NCBI GenBank assembly: GCA_002007465.1
Contig: LNAC01000032.1
Coordinates: 5,510,681-5,574,680 of the forward strand
DNA: 64,000 nt
Source: Ailurus styani
Lineage: Eukaryota > Chordata > Mammalia > Carnivora > Ailuridae
Reading direction: 5' to 3'
Shown: positions 43,151 to 54,565 of the stretch, piece after piece
Numbering within the stretch: the first letter of the stretch is position 1
Layout of the letters: each line of letters starts with the position of its first letter
The notes under the pieces: model-generated
Databases searched by the model: none
What the model was told of the DNA's origin: nothing
The model's input: only the letters and a program-made list of their open reading frames with translations
Position numbers and translations under genes: made by a program

Positions 43151-45112
43151 ATAGCTACTACTATTTCAACAGTTCTAACATTGCACTTATGTTATATGTA
43201 TTTGCCTATCAACTCTCAATTAGGATGCAACCATATAATTCACCAGTGCTTTTTTTGTATAATATAAGCAACTGTAGTTTCTATCATCCAATTATATATT
43301 TTAATGCCTAGTTTTTATTTTGTCTACTTCCATTGGGCTTGTTATCATTTGTTTCCAAACAATTTATCCTAAATTGCCACAGTCCTTCTCAAAAAAGTAC
43401 TCTTATACCCTCCATGGGAGGGGGCCTGGGCAGAGGCAGAAATCCTCATAGCATGAAATGTAAGAAGCAGATGAGCCACAGGCGGAAGAGCTCAATTCAT
43501 GACACAAGGAAACTCGAGAGTAGGCAGAAAAAGAGGCTGTCAAGAGCCATTTTAAAGCAATCCCCCATACCATTTGATACAGGAGGAGACTAAGAGGAGT
43601 GCCTATAGAAGAAAATAATCATAGGGTTCTATATTATCACCCCTCAAGAGAGGGTTCTAGATAATTATTCTTCTTGCCCTAGCATGATTTTGATGTTCCG
43701 CAGCATTTCTTTATCGTGTGTATTTTTGAGCTACCACTCTGCTTCTGGCATAGCTTCTCTCTCTTGGTCATCAGAAGGCAGCGTTGGAAGTAAACAGTGA
43801 GTCAGGGATGGTACCCAGAACTGCAGCCAGGTCCCAGGCCCACTGGTTGATAAGTATATCCCTTAGTTCACTAGGTGCTAGAAGAATCTCTCCCAGCATT
43901 GGCTGCCATAAATCATAGTACTTAGGGGTATGAAACTTTATTAAATTCTTTTTGGAACAAGATGGAAAGCACTTTTCATTTAGGATACTTTATCAAGGCA
44001 ACATGCAATGCTCATAGTTACTAGGCGAGGGGCTTCCCCATGGAGTACAGAATCCTGCCTGGTCCTACGTAGACCATTAGGGGAGCGGGAGAAATCCATC
44101 CAAGTGGCAGAAATTGTAGGTGAAAACCACAGAATTAATACCTTTCTGTCATCAGTGTTTTTAATATGGCTGAGTAAGCTAAAGGAGATCCGGGAAAATT
44201 TCTCACTAAGACAAGCCCTCCAGGAGTGGAGTTCAACTTCTATTAATAGTTCCTTTAAAATAGTCTTTAGTGTGATCTGACAGTTGATCTGAACCATGTT
44301 CCTATAGATAATTTTTTCTTGTAAAATTGCAGATGTTAGTAGGTTAAAATACAAGGACTGAAAACTATAGAAACAATAGAATGGGATATTCTGAGTTGAA
44401 GTGTAGAATGCGTTGATAAAATAAAACCATGGTAGTTGGCAAAGTACTCTAGCCATTCTGTCATTATGAAATATAGCACCATAGGAACCGCTTTTGCATG
44501 CTATTTATACAGTGAAGCTAGCCTTTAGGTGAGGATTGTTATTCAAACAGTAGAAGTGCCTCGATATGAGGCTTGCTGATAAATAGAGATCACTAGAGGT
44601 CCAAGGTTCCGGATACTTGGTCTTGTCAGCTAATGTAAGGAAGAAATGAATTTTTTAAAGTGATAGCTTTCCCTGGTAGACAGTGTTCCTGTAAACAGCC
44701 TCCCCTTGTTTCACCACACAGGCTACACTTCGTTCCCCTGTCCCACCCTGCTCTGTTCTGGCTCTGTCTTTTTAAACGTTCAGTCAAAACCTTCCCTCCA
44801 CCTCTTCTATTTCATCCTCTTTGTCTTAGTTCTCCAACCATCAACTCTTTCCTGTTAAACCTCTGTCTTGTCTTTCAAGTCCATTGCTTTTCTATTTTAT
44901 AAACTTTGTTCTATAGAATACAGCTCTGCCCAAAATGAAGGACTAAAGTACCTTCTTAGTGCTAGGAAAAGGCACTGGTGAGAAAAAGGATAGAGATGCA
45001 CTGTTGCGTTATTTGCTAAGAGGTAAGAGCTGTTACTAGAAACTCTGATAGAAATAGGGATATGGACAATAAATGTACCAAATGAAAGTGTGAGAAGCTA
45101 GACTGGTTGAAA
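43151..45112. other. Unassigned sequence with a 158-codon open frame
   Basis: No element recognised. An ATG-initiated antisense frame of 158 codons (44456 down to 43980) is the longest outside recognised L1. It shows no domain, signal peptide or repeat I can identify, codon use looks unselected, and there is no sign of flanking exons. I treat it as probable chance or an unrecognised old retroelement. Confidence 0.35.
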
Positions 45113-45264
45113 TTTCTTTCTTTCCTTCCTTCCCTCCGTCCCTCCCTTTCTTCTCCCTCCCTCCCTCCGTCCCTTCCTTCCTTCCTTCCTTCCTTCCTTC
45201 TTCTTTCTTTTCTTTTCTTCCTTCCTTCTTCTTTTTCTTTTCTTTTCCTTCCTTCTTTCCTTCT
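45113..45264 (+). repeat. Homopyrimidine (TTCC)n/(TTTC)n tract
   Basis: About 150 nt of C and T almost without interruption (G at 45138 and 45169), made of CTTT, CTTC and CCCT units. Long homopurine-homopyrimidine runs with partial mirror symmetry can form triplex (H-DNA). The 65-codon frame across it (45107-45304) is low-complexity. Confidence 0.93.
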
Positions 45265-45561
45265 ATGTATGTGTATATATGTATCTATGTTTCTAGCTAT
45301 ATAAATTTTGAACCAGTTCAGTTTTGTATATTCTTACTCATTATATTTATTTTCTGTACAGGCAGATACAGATATAGATAGATATAGAGACACTACTCTC
45401 TACAGTAGTGGGTTGACTATATAAGCATCAAAATTTGTTCAGTAGATGAAAATTCACCTGTTGGCTTTATCATGTGTACATGATCAAAATTTTCTACAAT
45501 ATATTTTTGTACTGGGATTCATCCATACAAAGAAGTTTTTACATTTCAAAAACCACCTTAT

Positions 45562-45730
45562 GGGGCGCCTGGGTGCCTCAGTTGGTTAAGCATCTGACTC
45601 GTGGTTTCAGCTCAGATCAGGATCTTAGGGTCATGAGACTAATCCCCACCACGTGTGGAGCTTGCTTAAGATCCTCTCTCTCCCTCACTCCTTCCTCCAC
45701 TTCTTGCTCTCTCTCTCTCTGATACAAACA
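45562..45730 (+). mobile_element. CAN-SINE (SINEC), diverged
   Basis: 'ggggcgcctgggtgcctcagttggttaagcatctgactc', 'gctcagatcaggatcttagggtcatgagac', 'ttgcttaagatcctctctctccctc', then 'gatacaaacaaac' in place of the usual AAATAAATAAA tail. Target duplication weak ('aaaccacctta' versus 'aaaccatcctga'). Confidence 0.9.
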
Positions 45731-46029
45731 AACCATCCTGATACATTTGTATTCATACTGTTCATTAGAAGTTTTCACCAATGTGCTGAATTTGGGTATT
45801 CAACTGATGTCAATTTGGGAAAATTTGAGTACTTTGGTTAAATTTGTACCAAAAATATTCTTCTGAATAAATTTTCTCAGTGTTCACTTGCCAGAAAGGA
45901 TTTAAATATTTTTTCCCTAGTTCGGACTCAGATTAATCTAAGAAACATCATTGGCAAAGCCAATGTCCACAAAATTAATTTGGACTCAAAAATTATTCTT
46001 TCTTGTCCATTATACTTTTTGCTTATTTA

Positions 46030-46721
46030 CAGCTATATCTCAAAGATACAGTGAATTTGGTCCCAGGGCACCACAATAAAGCAAATATTGCAATGAAGTG
46101 AGTCAAATGAGCTTTTTTTTTGGTTTTCCAGTACATATAAAAGTTATGTTTACATTATATGGTAGTCTATTAAGTGTGCAATATTATTATATCTGAAGAA
46201 AACAACATACATACCTTAATTTTAAAATACTTCATTGCAAAGAAATGCTAACCATCATCTAATCTAATCATCTAATCATCATCTAATGAGTTGTAATCTT
46301 TTTGCTGGTGGAGAATGTTGCTGCTATGGTGATGGGGGTTCACTGATCAGGGTGGTGGTTGCTGAAGGAGGGGTGGCTGTAGCAATTTCTTAAAATAAGA
46401 TAGCAATGAAACTTGTTGCTTCATTTGACTTTTCCTTTCATGAACACTTTCTCTGTAGTATGCGGTACTGTTTGATAGCACTTTACCCAAGGCAGAATTG
46501 CTTCTAAAGCTGAAGTCAGTCCTTTTAAACCTTACTGCTATCTTACCAACTAAGTTCACATGATATTCTAAATTTTTTGTTGTCATTTCAATCTTTGTAC
46601 ATCTACACCAGAAGTAGATTCCTTCTCAAGAAACCACTTTCTTTGCTCATACATAAGAAACAACTTGTCCATTTAAGTTCTATCATAAGATTGCAGCAAT
46701 TCAGTCACATCTTCAAGTTCT
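46030..46721 (-). mobile_element. Tigger1 DNA transposon, 3' arm (antisense)
   Basis: Left end begins cagctatatctcaaagatac after a TA at 46028-46029. Tigger1 landmarks follow: 'aataaagcaaatattgcaatgaagtgagtca', 'gttttccagtacatataaaagttatgtttacattatatggtagtctattaagtgtgcaata', then transposase 3' coding relics in reverse ('ttgttgcttcatttgacttttcc', 'gtagattccttctcaagaaaccactttctttgctcatac', 'gattgcagcaattcagtcacatcttcaag'). The transposase frame is broken. This arm pairs with 53061-53476; the middle of the transposon is missing and replaced by L1 DNA. Confidence 0.9.
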
Positions 46722-46873
46722 ATTTTTTATTAACATATGATGTATTATTTGTTTAAGGGGTACAGGTCTGTGAATCATCAGTCTTACACAATTCACAGCA
46801 CTCACCATAGCACAAACCCTCCCCAATGTCCATAACCCATCACCCTATCCCTACCCCCCACCCCTGAAGTTCT
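46722..46873 (-). mobile_element. Carnivore L1 3' UTR fragment (antisense)
   Basis: T-rich end then 'attaacatatgatgtattatttgtttaaggggtacaggtctgtgaatcatcagtcttacacaattcacagcactcaccatagcac'. It is a different 3' end type from the next L1 and stops abruptly at about 46873, where a second L1 poly-A/3' end begins. Either a 5'-truncated insertion or part of a chimeric L1 event. Confidence 0.85.
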
Positions 46874-47149
46874 CCTTTTTTATCATTCCTTTTTCTTTTA
46901 TTTTTATTTAAATTCCAGCTAGTTAATATAGAGCATAATATTAGTTTCAGTAGTAGAATTTTGTGACTTATCACTTACATACAACACCCAGTGCTCATCA
47001 AAAGTGCCCTACTTAATACCCATCACCCATTTAGCCTATCCCACTGCCCACCTCCCCTCCAGCAACCCTCAGTTTGTTCTCTATAGTTAAGAGTCTGTTT
47101 TAGATTCGCCTCTCTTTCCCCCCCATGTTCCCTCATGTTCTGTTTTGTT

Positions 47150-50100
47150 TCTCAAATTCCACGTATGAGTGAAATTATATAGTATTTGTCTTTCTCTGAC
47201 TTATTTTGCTGAATGTAATGCTCTCTAGCTCCACCCATGTTGTTGCAAATGGCAAGGTGTCATTCTTTTTGATTGATAATATTCCACTGTATATACACCA
47301 CCTCTTCTTTATCCATTCATCAATGAATGGACATTTGGGCTCTTTCCGTGGTTCGGTTATTGTTGATAATGCTGCCATAAACATCGGGGTGGCATGCATT
47401 CCTTGAAATCAGTATTTTTGTATACTTTGGGTAAATACCAAGTAGTACAAATGCTGGATCATAGGATAGTTCTATCTTTAACATTTTGTGGAACCTCCAT
47501 ACTGATTCCCAAAGTGGCTTTACCAGTTTGCATTCCTGCCAACAGTGTAAGAGGGTTCCCCTTTCTCCACATCCTCATCAATATCTGTTGGTTCCTGTGT
47601 TGTTGATTTTAGCCATTCTGACAGGTGTGAGGTGATATCTCATTGTAGTTTTGATTTGTATTTCCCTGATGATGAGTATTGTTGAGCATCTTTTCATGTG
47701 TCTGTTAAGCATCTGTATGTCTTTGGAAAAATGTCTATTCATGTCTTCTGCCCATTTCCTAATTGGATTGTTTTGGAGATGTTAAGTTTGATGAGTTCTT
47801 TATAGATTTTGGATAGTAACCCTTTATCAGATATGTCATTTGCAAATATCTTCTCCTATTCCAAAGGTTGCTTTTTCATTTTGTTGATTGTTTTCTTCAC
47901 TGTGCAGAAGCTTTTTATCTTGTTGAAGTCCTAATAGTTCATTTTTGTTTTTGTATCCCTTGCCTCCATAGATGTATCTAGTAATTTTCTATGGCCAATG
48001 TCAAAGAAGTTGCTGCCTGTGTTCATCTCTAGGATTTTGATACTTTTCTGTCTCACATTTAGATCTTTCAGCCATTTTGAATTTATTTTTATACATGGTG
48101 TAAGAAACTGGTCCAGTTTCATTCTTCTGCATGTGGCTGTCCAGTTTTCCCAACACCATTTGTTGAAGATACTGTCTTTTTCCCAGTGGTTATTCTTCCC
48201 TGCTTTATCGAAGATTATTTGACCATGTAATTTTGGATCCATTTCTGGGTTTTCTATTCTGTTCCATTGATCTATGTGTCTGTTTTGTGTCAGTACCGTA
48301 CTGTCCTGATCACGATAGCCTTGTAATAGAGCTTGAGGTCCGGAACTGTGATGCCTCTGGCTTTGCTTTTCTTTTTTGGGGTCGCTTTGGCTATTTGGTG
48401 TCTTTTGTAGTTCCATACAAATTTTAGGATTGTTTGTTCTAGCACTGCAAAAAATGGTTGTGGTTTTTGATAGGGATTGCATTAAATGTGTTGATTACTT
48501 TGGATAGAATAGACATTTTAACAATATTTTTTCTTCCAACCCAAGAGCAATGGATTTTTCCATTTCTTTGTGTCATCTACAATTTTTTCCATAAGGATTC
48601 TATAGTTTTCAGCGTATAGATCTTTTACCTCTTTGGTTAAGTTTATTCCTAGGTATCTTATGGATTTTGGTGCAATTGTAAATGGGATTGATCCCTTGAT
48701 TTCTCTTTCTCCTCTTTCATTATTGGTGTGTAGAAATGCAACAGATTTCTGTACATTGATTTTATTTCTTGTCACTTTACTGAATTCGTGTATCAATTGT
48801 AGCAATTTTTTTGGTGGAGTCTTTATGGTTTTCTACGTAGAATATCATGTTGTCTGCAAATAGTGAAAGTTACCTTTTCCTTGTCAATTTTGATGTCTTC
48901 CTTTTCTTTTTGTTGTGATTGCTGAGCCTGAGACTTCCACTACTATGTTAAATAAGGATAGTAAGTAGATATTCCTATCTTGTTCCTGACCATGAGGAAA
49001 TGCTCTCGGTTTTTCCCCATTGAGAATGATATTAGCTGTGGGTGTTTTGTATATGGCCTTGATGATATTGGGATATGTTACCTCTACCCCTACTTTGTGG
49101 AGGGTTTTATAAAAAATGAATGCTATAGTTTGTCGAATGTTTTTTCTGCATCTGTTGAGAGGATCATGTGGTTCTTATTCTTTCTTTTATTAATGTGATG
49201 TATCACGTTGATTGATTTGTAAATATTGAACCACCCTTGTAGCCCAGGAAAAGTCATGCTTGATCATGGTGAATGATTCTTCTAATGTACTATTGTATTT
49301 GATTTGCTAGTATTTTGTTAAGAATTTTTGCATCCATGCTCATCAAGGATATTGGCCTGTAATTCTTTTTTAGAAAGGTCTTTGTCTGGTTTTGGAATCA
49401 AGGTAATGCTGACCTTGTAGAATGAGTTTGGAAGTTTTCCTTCCGTTCTACTTTTTTGGAACAATTTGAGAAGAATAGGTATTAACTCTTCTTTAAATGC
49501 TTGGTAGAATTCCCCTGGTTAAACCGTCTCACCCTGAAGTTCTGTTTATTGGGAGATTTTTGATTACTGATTCAATTTATTTATTGGTTATCTGTTCTGT
49601 TCAAGTTTCCTATTTCTTCCTGTTTCACTTTTAGTAGTTTATACATCTCTAGGAATTTATCCATTTCTTCCAGATTGTCCAATTTATTGGCATATAATTG
49701 CTCATACTATTCTATAATTATTTTTATTTCTGTGGTGTAAGTAATTATCTCTCCTCTTTCTTTTGTGATTTTATTTATTTGGGTCCTTTCTCTTTTCTTT
49801 TTGATAGGTCTGGATGTGGGTTTATTAATTGTATCAATTCTTTTAGAGAAACAGCTCCTGGTTTCATTGATCTGTTCTACTGGGTTTTTTGTTTGTTTGT
49901 TTGTTTCTATATCATTTACTTCTGCTCTAATCTTTATTATTTCCCTACTTCTTCTGGCTTTAGGCTTAATTTGTTGTTCTTTTTCTAGCTTCTTTGGGTG
50001 TAAGGTTAGATTGCATATTTGAGATTTTTATTGCTTCTTGAGATAGGCCTTTATTGCTATATACTTCCCTCTTATAACCTCTTTTGCTGCATCCCCAAGG

Positions 50101-50960
50101 TTTTGGACCATGACGTTTCCATTATAATTTGTTTCCATGCGTTTTTTTCAATCTCTTCTTTAATTTCCAGGTTGACCCATTCATTCTTTGGTAAAATGTT
50201 CTTTAACCTCCATGTATTTGCAGTCTTTTCAAATTTTTTTTCTTATGGTTGACTTGAAGTTTCATAGCCTTGTCAGAAAATATGCATGGTATGATCTGTC
50301 TTTTTGTACTTGTTGAGACCTGATTTGTTACCCAGTATGTGTTCTATTCTAGAGAATGTCCCATGTACATTTGAAAAGAATGTGTTCTCTGCTGCTTTAG
50401 GATGAAATGTTCTGAATGTATCTATTAAGTCCATCTATTCCAGTGTGTCATTCAAAGCCATTGTTTCCTTGTTGATTTTCTGCTTAGATGATACGTCCAT
50501 TGAGGTAAATTGGGTATTAAAGTCCCCTACTCTTATTGCATTGTTACCAATGAGTTCCTTTTTGTTTGTTATTGATTGTTTTATATATTTGGGTGCTCCC
50601 AAGTTGGGGACATAAATATTTACGATTGCTAGAACTGCTTATTGAGTACACCCCTTTATTATGATATAGTCCCCTTCTTCATCTCTTTTTACAGTTTTTT
50701 GGTTTAAAATCTAGTTTGTCTGATATAAGTACGGCTACTCTGGCTTTCTTTGGATGTCCATTAGTATGATAAATGTTTCTCCATCCCCTCATTTTCAATC
50801 TGCATGTGTCTTTAGGTTTAAAATGAGTCTCTTGTAGGGAGCATATAGATGGGTCTTGCTTTTTTTTTGTTTTTAATCCATTCTGACACCATATGTATTT
50901 TATTGGAATGTTTAGTCCATTGTTACATTCAGAGTGATTATTAATAGATATGACTTTAGT
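47150..50960 (-). pseudogene. L1 ORF2 relic (endonuclease/reverse transcriptase)
   Basis: ORF2 encodes the enzyme that nicks target DNA and copies L1 RNA. Open pieces survive at 48805-48518 (contains [27 protein letters not shown]), 48482-47931 (contains KINSKWLKDLNVRQKSIKIL) and 47399-47175 (C-terminal part). Frame changes separate them. The reverse transcriptase active site at 48849-48860 reads FADN, so the second catalytic Asp of FADD is lost. The endonuclease start region lies near 50960-50700. The many frame breaks make it a pseudogene. Confidence 0.9.
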
Positions 50961-51042
50961 GCTTTATATCACCTGTTATGTGATTGTTTCTGGAGATTGT
51001 CTCTGTTCCTTTCTAGTCTTTATTGCTTTTGGTCTTTCTTTC

Positions 51043-51930
51043 CTACTCAAAGACGCCCTTTAATATTTCTTTCAGGGCTGATTTAGTGGTCACAAACTCC
51101 TTTAGTTTCTGTTTGTCTAAGAAACTCTTTGTCCCTCTTTCTATTCTGAATGACAAACTTGCTGGATAGAATATTCTTGGCTGCATATTTCCCCATTCAG
51201 CACACTGACTATATTATGCCACTTTCTTCTGGCCTTTGAAGTTTCTGTAGAGAGATCTGCCTCTAAACTTCTTTATCTTCCCTTTTAAATTAAGGACTTC
51301 TTTGGTCTCACTCCTTTTAGTATTTTTTCTTTATCTCTATATTTTGAAAATTTAACTACAATGTGTCTTGGTGTTGGCCTGCTTTTGTTGATTTTGATGG
51401 GTGTCTCTGTGTCTCATAGATTTGGATGTCTGCTTCTTCTCCCAGATTAGGGAAGTCTTCAGCTATAATTTCTTCAAATAAACCTTCTACTCCTTTTTCC
51501 CCTCTCTTCTTCTGGGACTCCTATGATACAAATGTTATTATGCTTTATGGAGTCACTCAGTTCCCTAAGTCCATATCTGTGATCTAATATTTTTCTTTCC
51601 CTCTTTTCAGCTTCGTTATTTTCCATAAGTTTATCTTCTATATCACCTATTCATTCCTCTACTTCTTCCATACCTGTGGTCATTGCATCCAGTGCGCTTC
51701 ATATCATATTTCAGTCTGACTAGTTTTTAGGTTTGTTATCTCTGCAGTAAAGGACTCCCTGGTGTCTATGCTTTTCTCAAACCCAGCTGGTATCCTTATT
51801 ATTGTTGCTTTAAATGCTGGATCAAGCATATTACTAATATCTGTTTCAATTAGATCCCTGACCATGACCTTTCCTTGTTCTTTCTTTTGGGAAGAATTCC
51901 TTCATTTTGGTATCTTGTCTAGGTCTTTGT
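51043..51930 (-). pseudogene. L1 ORF1 relic
   Basis: ORF1 encodes the L1 RNA-binding protein. The reverse strand begins near 51930 and ends with a stop at 51043-51045, just before ORF2. Landmarks in plus orientation: 'ccttcattttggtatcttgtctagg', 'ggatcaagcatattactaatatctgtttc', 'ccctaagtccatatctgtga', 'tgtgtcttggtgttggcctgc', 'aaactcctttagtttctgtttgtctaagaaactctttgtc'. Several stops interrupt it. Confidence 0.8.
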
Positions 51931-53060
51931 CTTCTTCTCTGTGTTAGAAAAGCCTGTTATGTTTCCTGCTCCTGACTGTATAAAGAAGAGGTCATATAAT
52001 GTCCAGGGCCTTGCACTTCAGGAAACATCTCTGGTATATGCTGTGTGCAGTCTGCTACTGTGTTTTGGCTGCTCTTTCCATCAGAGTAGTCCTCTGTAGA
52101 GTTTCTCCTTGCCTGCAGTGGGAACTGTTTGAACCTTGGCCAGAGTGTGGCGTGTTATAACTAGGTGTGCTCCAGCCTGCTTGATAAAAGAGACCTTATG
52201 TGGGGTGACTGGGTGGCTCAGTCAGTTAAGCATCCAGCTCTTGATTTCAGCTCAGATCATCATCACAGTGATGAGATGAGATCAAACCCTGTGTCCAGCT
52301 CCATGCCCAGCATGAAGTCTGCTTGTCCCTCTCCCTCTGCTCCTCCTTGTATTCTTGCTCTCAAATAAATAAATAACATCTTTTTAAAAAAGTAAGCTTC
52401 TTAACTCAAAAAGAAAAGAAATCTGATGCTATTTCCACTAGAGGTGAAGACTTGCAGCACTCTATGGTCAGTAGACATGGTTCGTGTTGGGGGTAGGGAA
52501 CAGGATGTTTGTGCTGGTCTTCTGGAGGAGGGGCCTGCTGCATGGTTCTCAGGCACATTGCCTGAGAAAGGCAGTACCTGAAGAATGTAGTGGGGTGGAG
52601 CTTGGTGTAAAGTGCCACTCTTGGTACTGTGGTACTTATTGAAGTTAGTTTATGCTGACGGGTGAGGGAGAGAAATGACATCCCCTGGCTCCTTTGTCCC
52701 CATACCACTGGCACCTTTATCCCTAGAAAGGCAATCCCATTTCTCCCAGATGCACTTTAAGAAGGGGGACCATCTCTCCCAGTGCATCCTAGGGGATCCT
52801 CAGATTGTACCATCTGCTAGTGGTCCTCTGCCCTCCTTCTCCACAGGAGTGCTGCAACATGAACAGGGATCCACACCAGCCATGCTGTGGACCTCTAAAT
52901 CTCCATTCTTTCCGATCCTCTGTTTTTCCCAACCAATGGCTTTGGGGAAGTGTTTTCCTTGTGCAATCCCCTCTGCACTGCTCTCTCTCTCTTCTCTCCA
53001 TGACCAGGACTCCCTCCCCTCCACAGCACCCATGATTTACTTCTCTCCCAAATCACTTCT
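51931..53060 (-). promoter_or_regulatory. L1 5' UTR relic (internal promoter region)
   Basis: L1 transcription starts from a promoter in the 5' UTR. The GC-richer segment 52420-53040 ('ggaggggcctgctgcatgg', 'ctctccatgaccaggactccctcccctccacag') reads in reverse as a carnivore L1 5' end. It is interrupted by a SINE at 52204-52393. Activity cannot be judged from sequence. Open frames of up to 146 codons here, on both strands, are incidental. Confidence 0.65.
52204..52393 (+). mobile_element. CAN-SINE (SINEC) inside L1 5' UTR
   Basis: 'ggggtgactgggtggctcagtcagttaagcatcc', a diverged 'gctcagatcatcatcacagtgatgagatgagatcaa' in place of the usual middle, 'agcatgaagtctgcttgtccc', 'aaataaataaataacatc' and poly-A. 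It lies in opposite orientation to the host L1. Target duplication not clear. Confidence 0.9.
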
Positions 53061-53476
53061 CCACTTAAGGTTATTGATTGGCCTAATTTTAATATTGTTG
53101 TGTCTCAGGGAATAGAGAGGCCCAAGGAGAAGGAGAGAGATGGGGAAATGACTGGTCTGGGGAGTAATCAGAACACACTCAACATTTATTAAGTTTGTTA
53201 TCTATGTGGGTACAGTTTATGGCACCCCAAACAATAATAGTAACATTAAAGATCACTGAACACTGATCACCATAACAAATAAAATAATAAAAAAAGTTTT
53301 AAATATTGTGAGTGTTACCAAAATAAGACATAGATAAAGGAAGTAAGCAAATGCTCTTGGAAAAATTGTACCTATAGACCTGCTCTATGCAGGGTTGCCA
53401 CATACCTTTGATTTGTAAAATGTGCATTTTCTGTGAAGCACAGTAAAGCAGAGTTCAATAAAGTGAGGTAAGTCTG
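53061..53476 (-). mobile_element. Tigger1 DNA transposon, 5' arm (antisense)
   Basis: Landmarks: 'ggttattgattggcctaattttaatattgttgtgtctcagggaatag', 'agatcactgaacactgatcaccataacaaata', 'gcagggttgccacatacctttgatttgtaaaa', ending 'ataaagtgaggtaagtctg' with TA at 53477-53478. Terminal repeats pair with the left end at 46030, and TA duplications flank both outer ends, so the two arms are one original insertion. Confidence 0.92.
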
Positions 53477-53478
53477 TA

Positions 53479-54565
53479 TAATTTAAAAGTAATATCTATG
53501 ATATAATAAATTTAGAATAACGATTAACTATAATTTAATAATAATAGAAGGAGAGGATCCAGGATGCTGAAACAGTAAGATCTGGTACTTAAAGTTATAT
53601 TGCTTCAGTGTTTCCTAGAGCATGAATGGAATGTGCAAATGCATGGCCTTTAACAATGTAACAGAATGAAATGTCATTTCCAAAACAGATTTGATAAAAA
53701 TGAAGTAATTTCAAAGTCTAGAATGACTAAAAACTCCCTCCTGACCCCTTGTGACTCCACATTCAAGCACCATAGTACAGCCTGTAAGACCATGAGCATC
53801 AGGCCATGCTGAGCAATGTATAAGACTTGCTGGAAACGCAGTTCTTTGAGAGATGTCTAAAGATGTAAGCACAAAATCCCTGCTCCACTAGAGAGCACTA
53901 ATGACCAAACTTATTGCTGAAACTTTGGCAGAGATCATTTCACATTTTTTAAGTCTCTTCAATACAACTTAACCATTTAAACTAATTACCTTGAAGGAGA
54001 AAAGTTCTAATATGTGTGTGATGAAAATAACACCTTTAACAGAGAAGAGCTTCAGTATTCTGTGTCACATTATAGTATCTGACAAAAAGAATATGGAAGT
54101 AGATCACAAAATCATTCATATCACCCCTCCCTCTTCTTTTAACTTTTAAACTCCAACGGAGCACCATAAGGTTTAAAAATTGCAAACAATGCCAACACCA
54201 GACAGGGAAAGTGATAAATATGCCTGTGTGGAATATGGCATCATTTCACTCCTGAAAATGCTGATGTGATATTGGCCAATTATTTTATGCTGTCTCTTTT
54301 ATCAAATAACAAATGTGTATTTTCTGTGGTTCATACTCAATCTTAAAGCACTCCCTTAGTTTTTAGATACCAAAAAAAAAAACATCCAAAAAGCAATACC
54401 CAGATTATTATAGAACTACAAAACCACTGGGTACAAGCGATGCTGGTGGGCATTAAAGACATCACATTTCATCAACAGAAAACTAATATAAAATAGCAAA
54501 AAAAAAGATTTCTTTTTAACAAAAAATAATTTTTCACCCTTATTCGCATTTATTATATGTCTAAT
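53479..54565. other. Unassigned sequence
   Basis: No recognised element. The A- and T-rich stretch 54499-54560 may include the degraded 3' tail of the adjacent RPL17 pseudogene. Confidence 0.4.

Larger units (their letters stand above)
46874..53060 (-). mobile_element. Near full-length carnivore L1, antisense, inactive
   Basis: About 6.2 kb reading right to left: 5' UTR (about 53060-51931), ORF1 (51930-51043), ORF2 (about 50960-47150) and 3' UTR (47150-46874, with 'attccagctagttaatatagagcataatatta' and 'caacacccagtgctcatcaaaagtgcccta'). It holds a later SINE at 52204-52393. Near-complete L1s with a 5' UTR are a minority of copies. Stops and frameshifts in both ORFs show it cannot retrotranspose. 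Sequence on its right flank returns to Tigger1. Confidence 0.9.

Noticed and set aside
45107..45304. 65-codon Ser/Pro/Phe-rich frame
   Set aside because: Product of a homopyrimidine simple repeat.
47931..48482. 183-codon antisense frame as a host protein
   Set aside because: The product matches the L1 ORF2 C-terminal half (KINSKWLKDLNVR-type motif), so it is a retrotransposon relic.
52675..53040. Open frames up to 146 codons at 52675-53115 as a gene
   Set aside because: They lie in the L1 5' UTR and Tigger1 arm, overlap frames on the opposite strand, and show no domain; GC-rich L1 5' ends often leave long frames.
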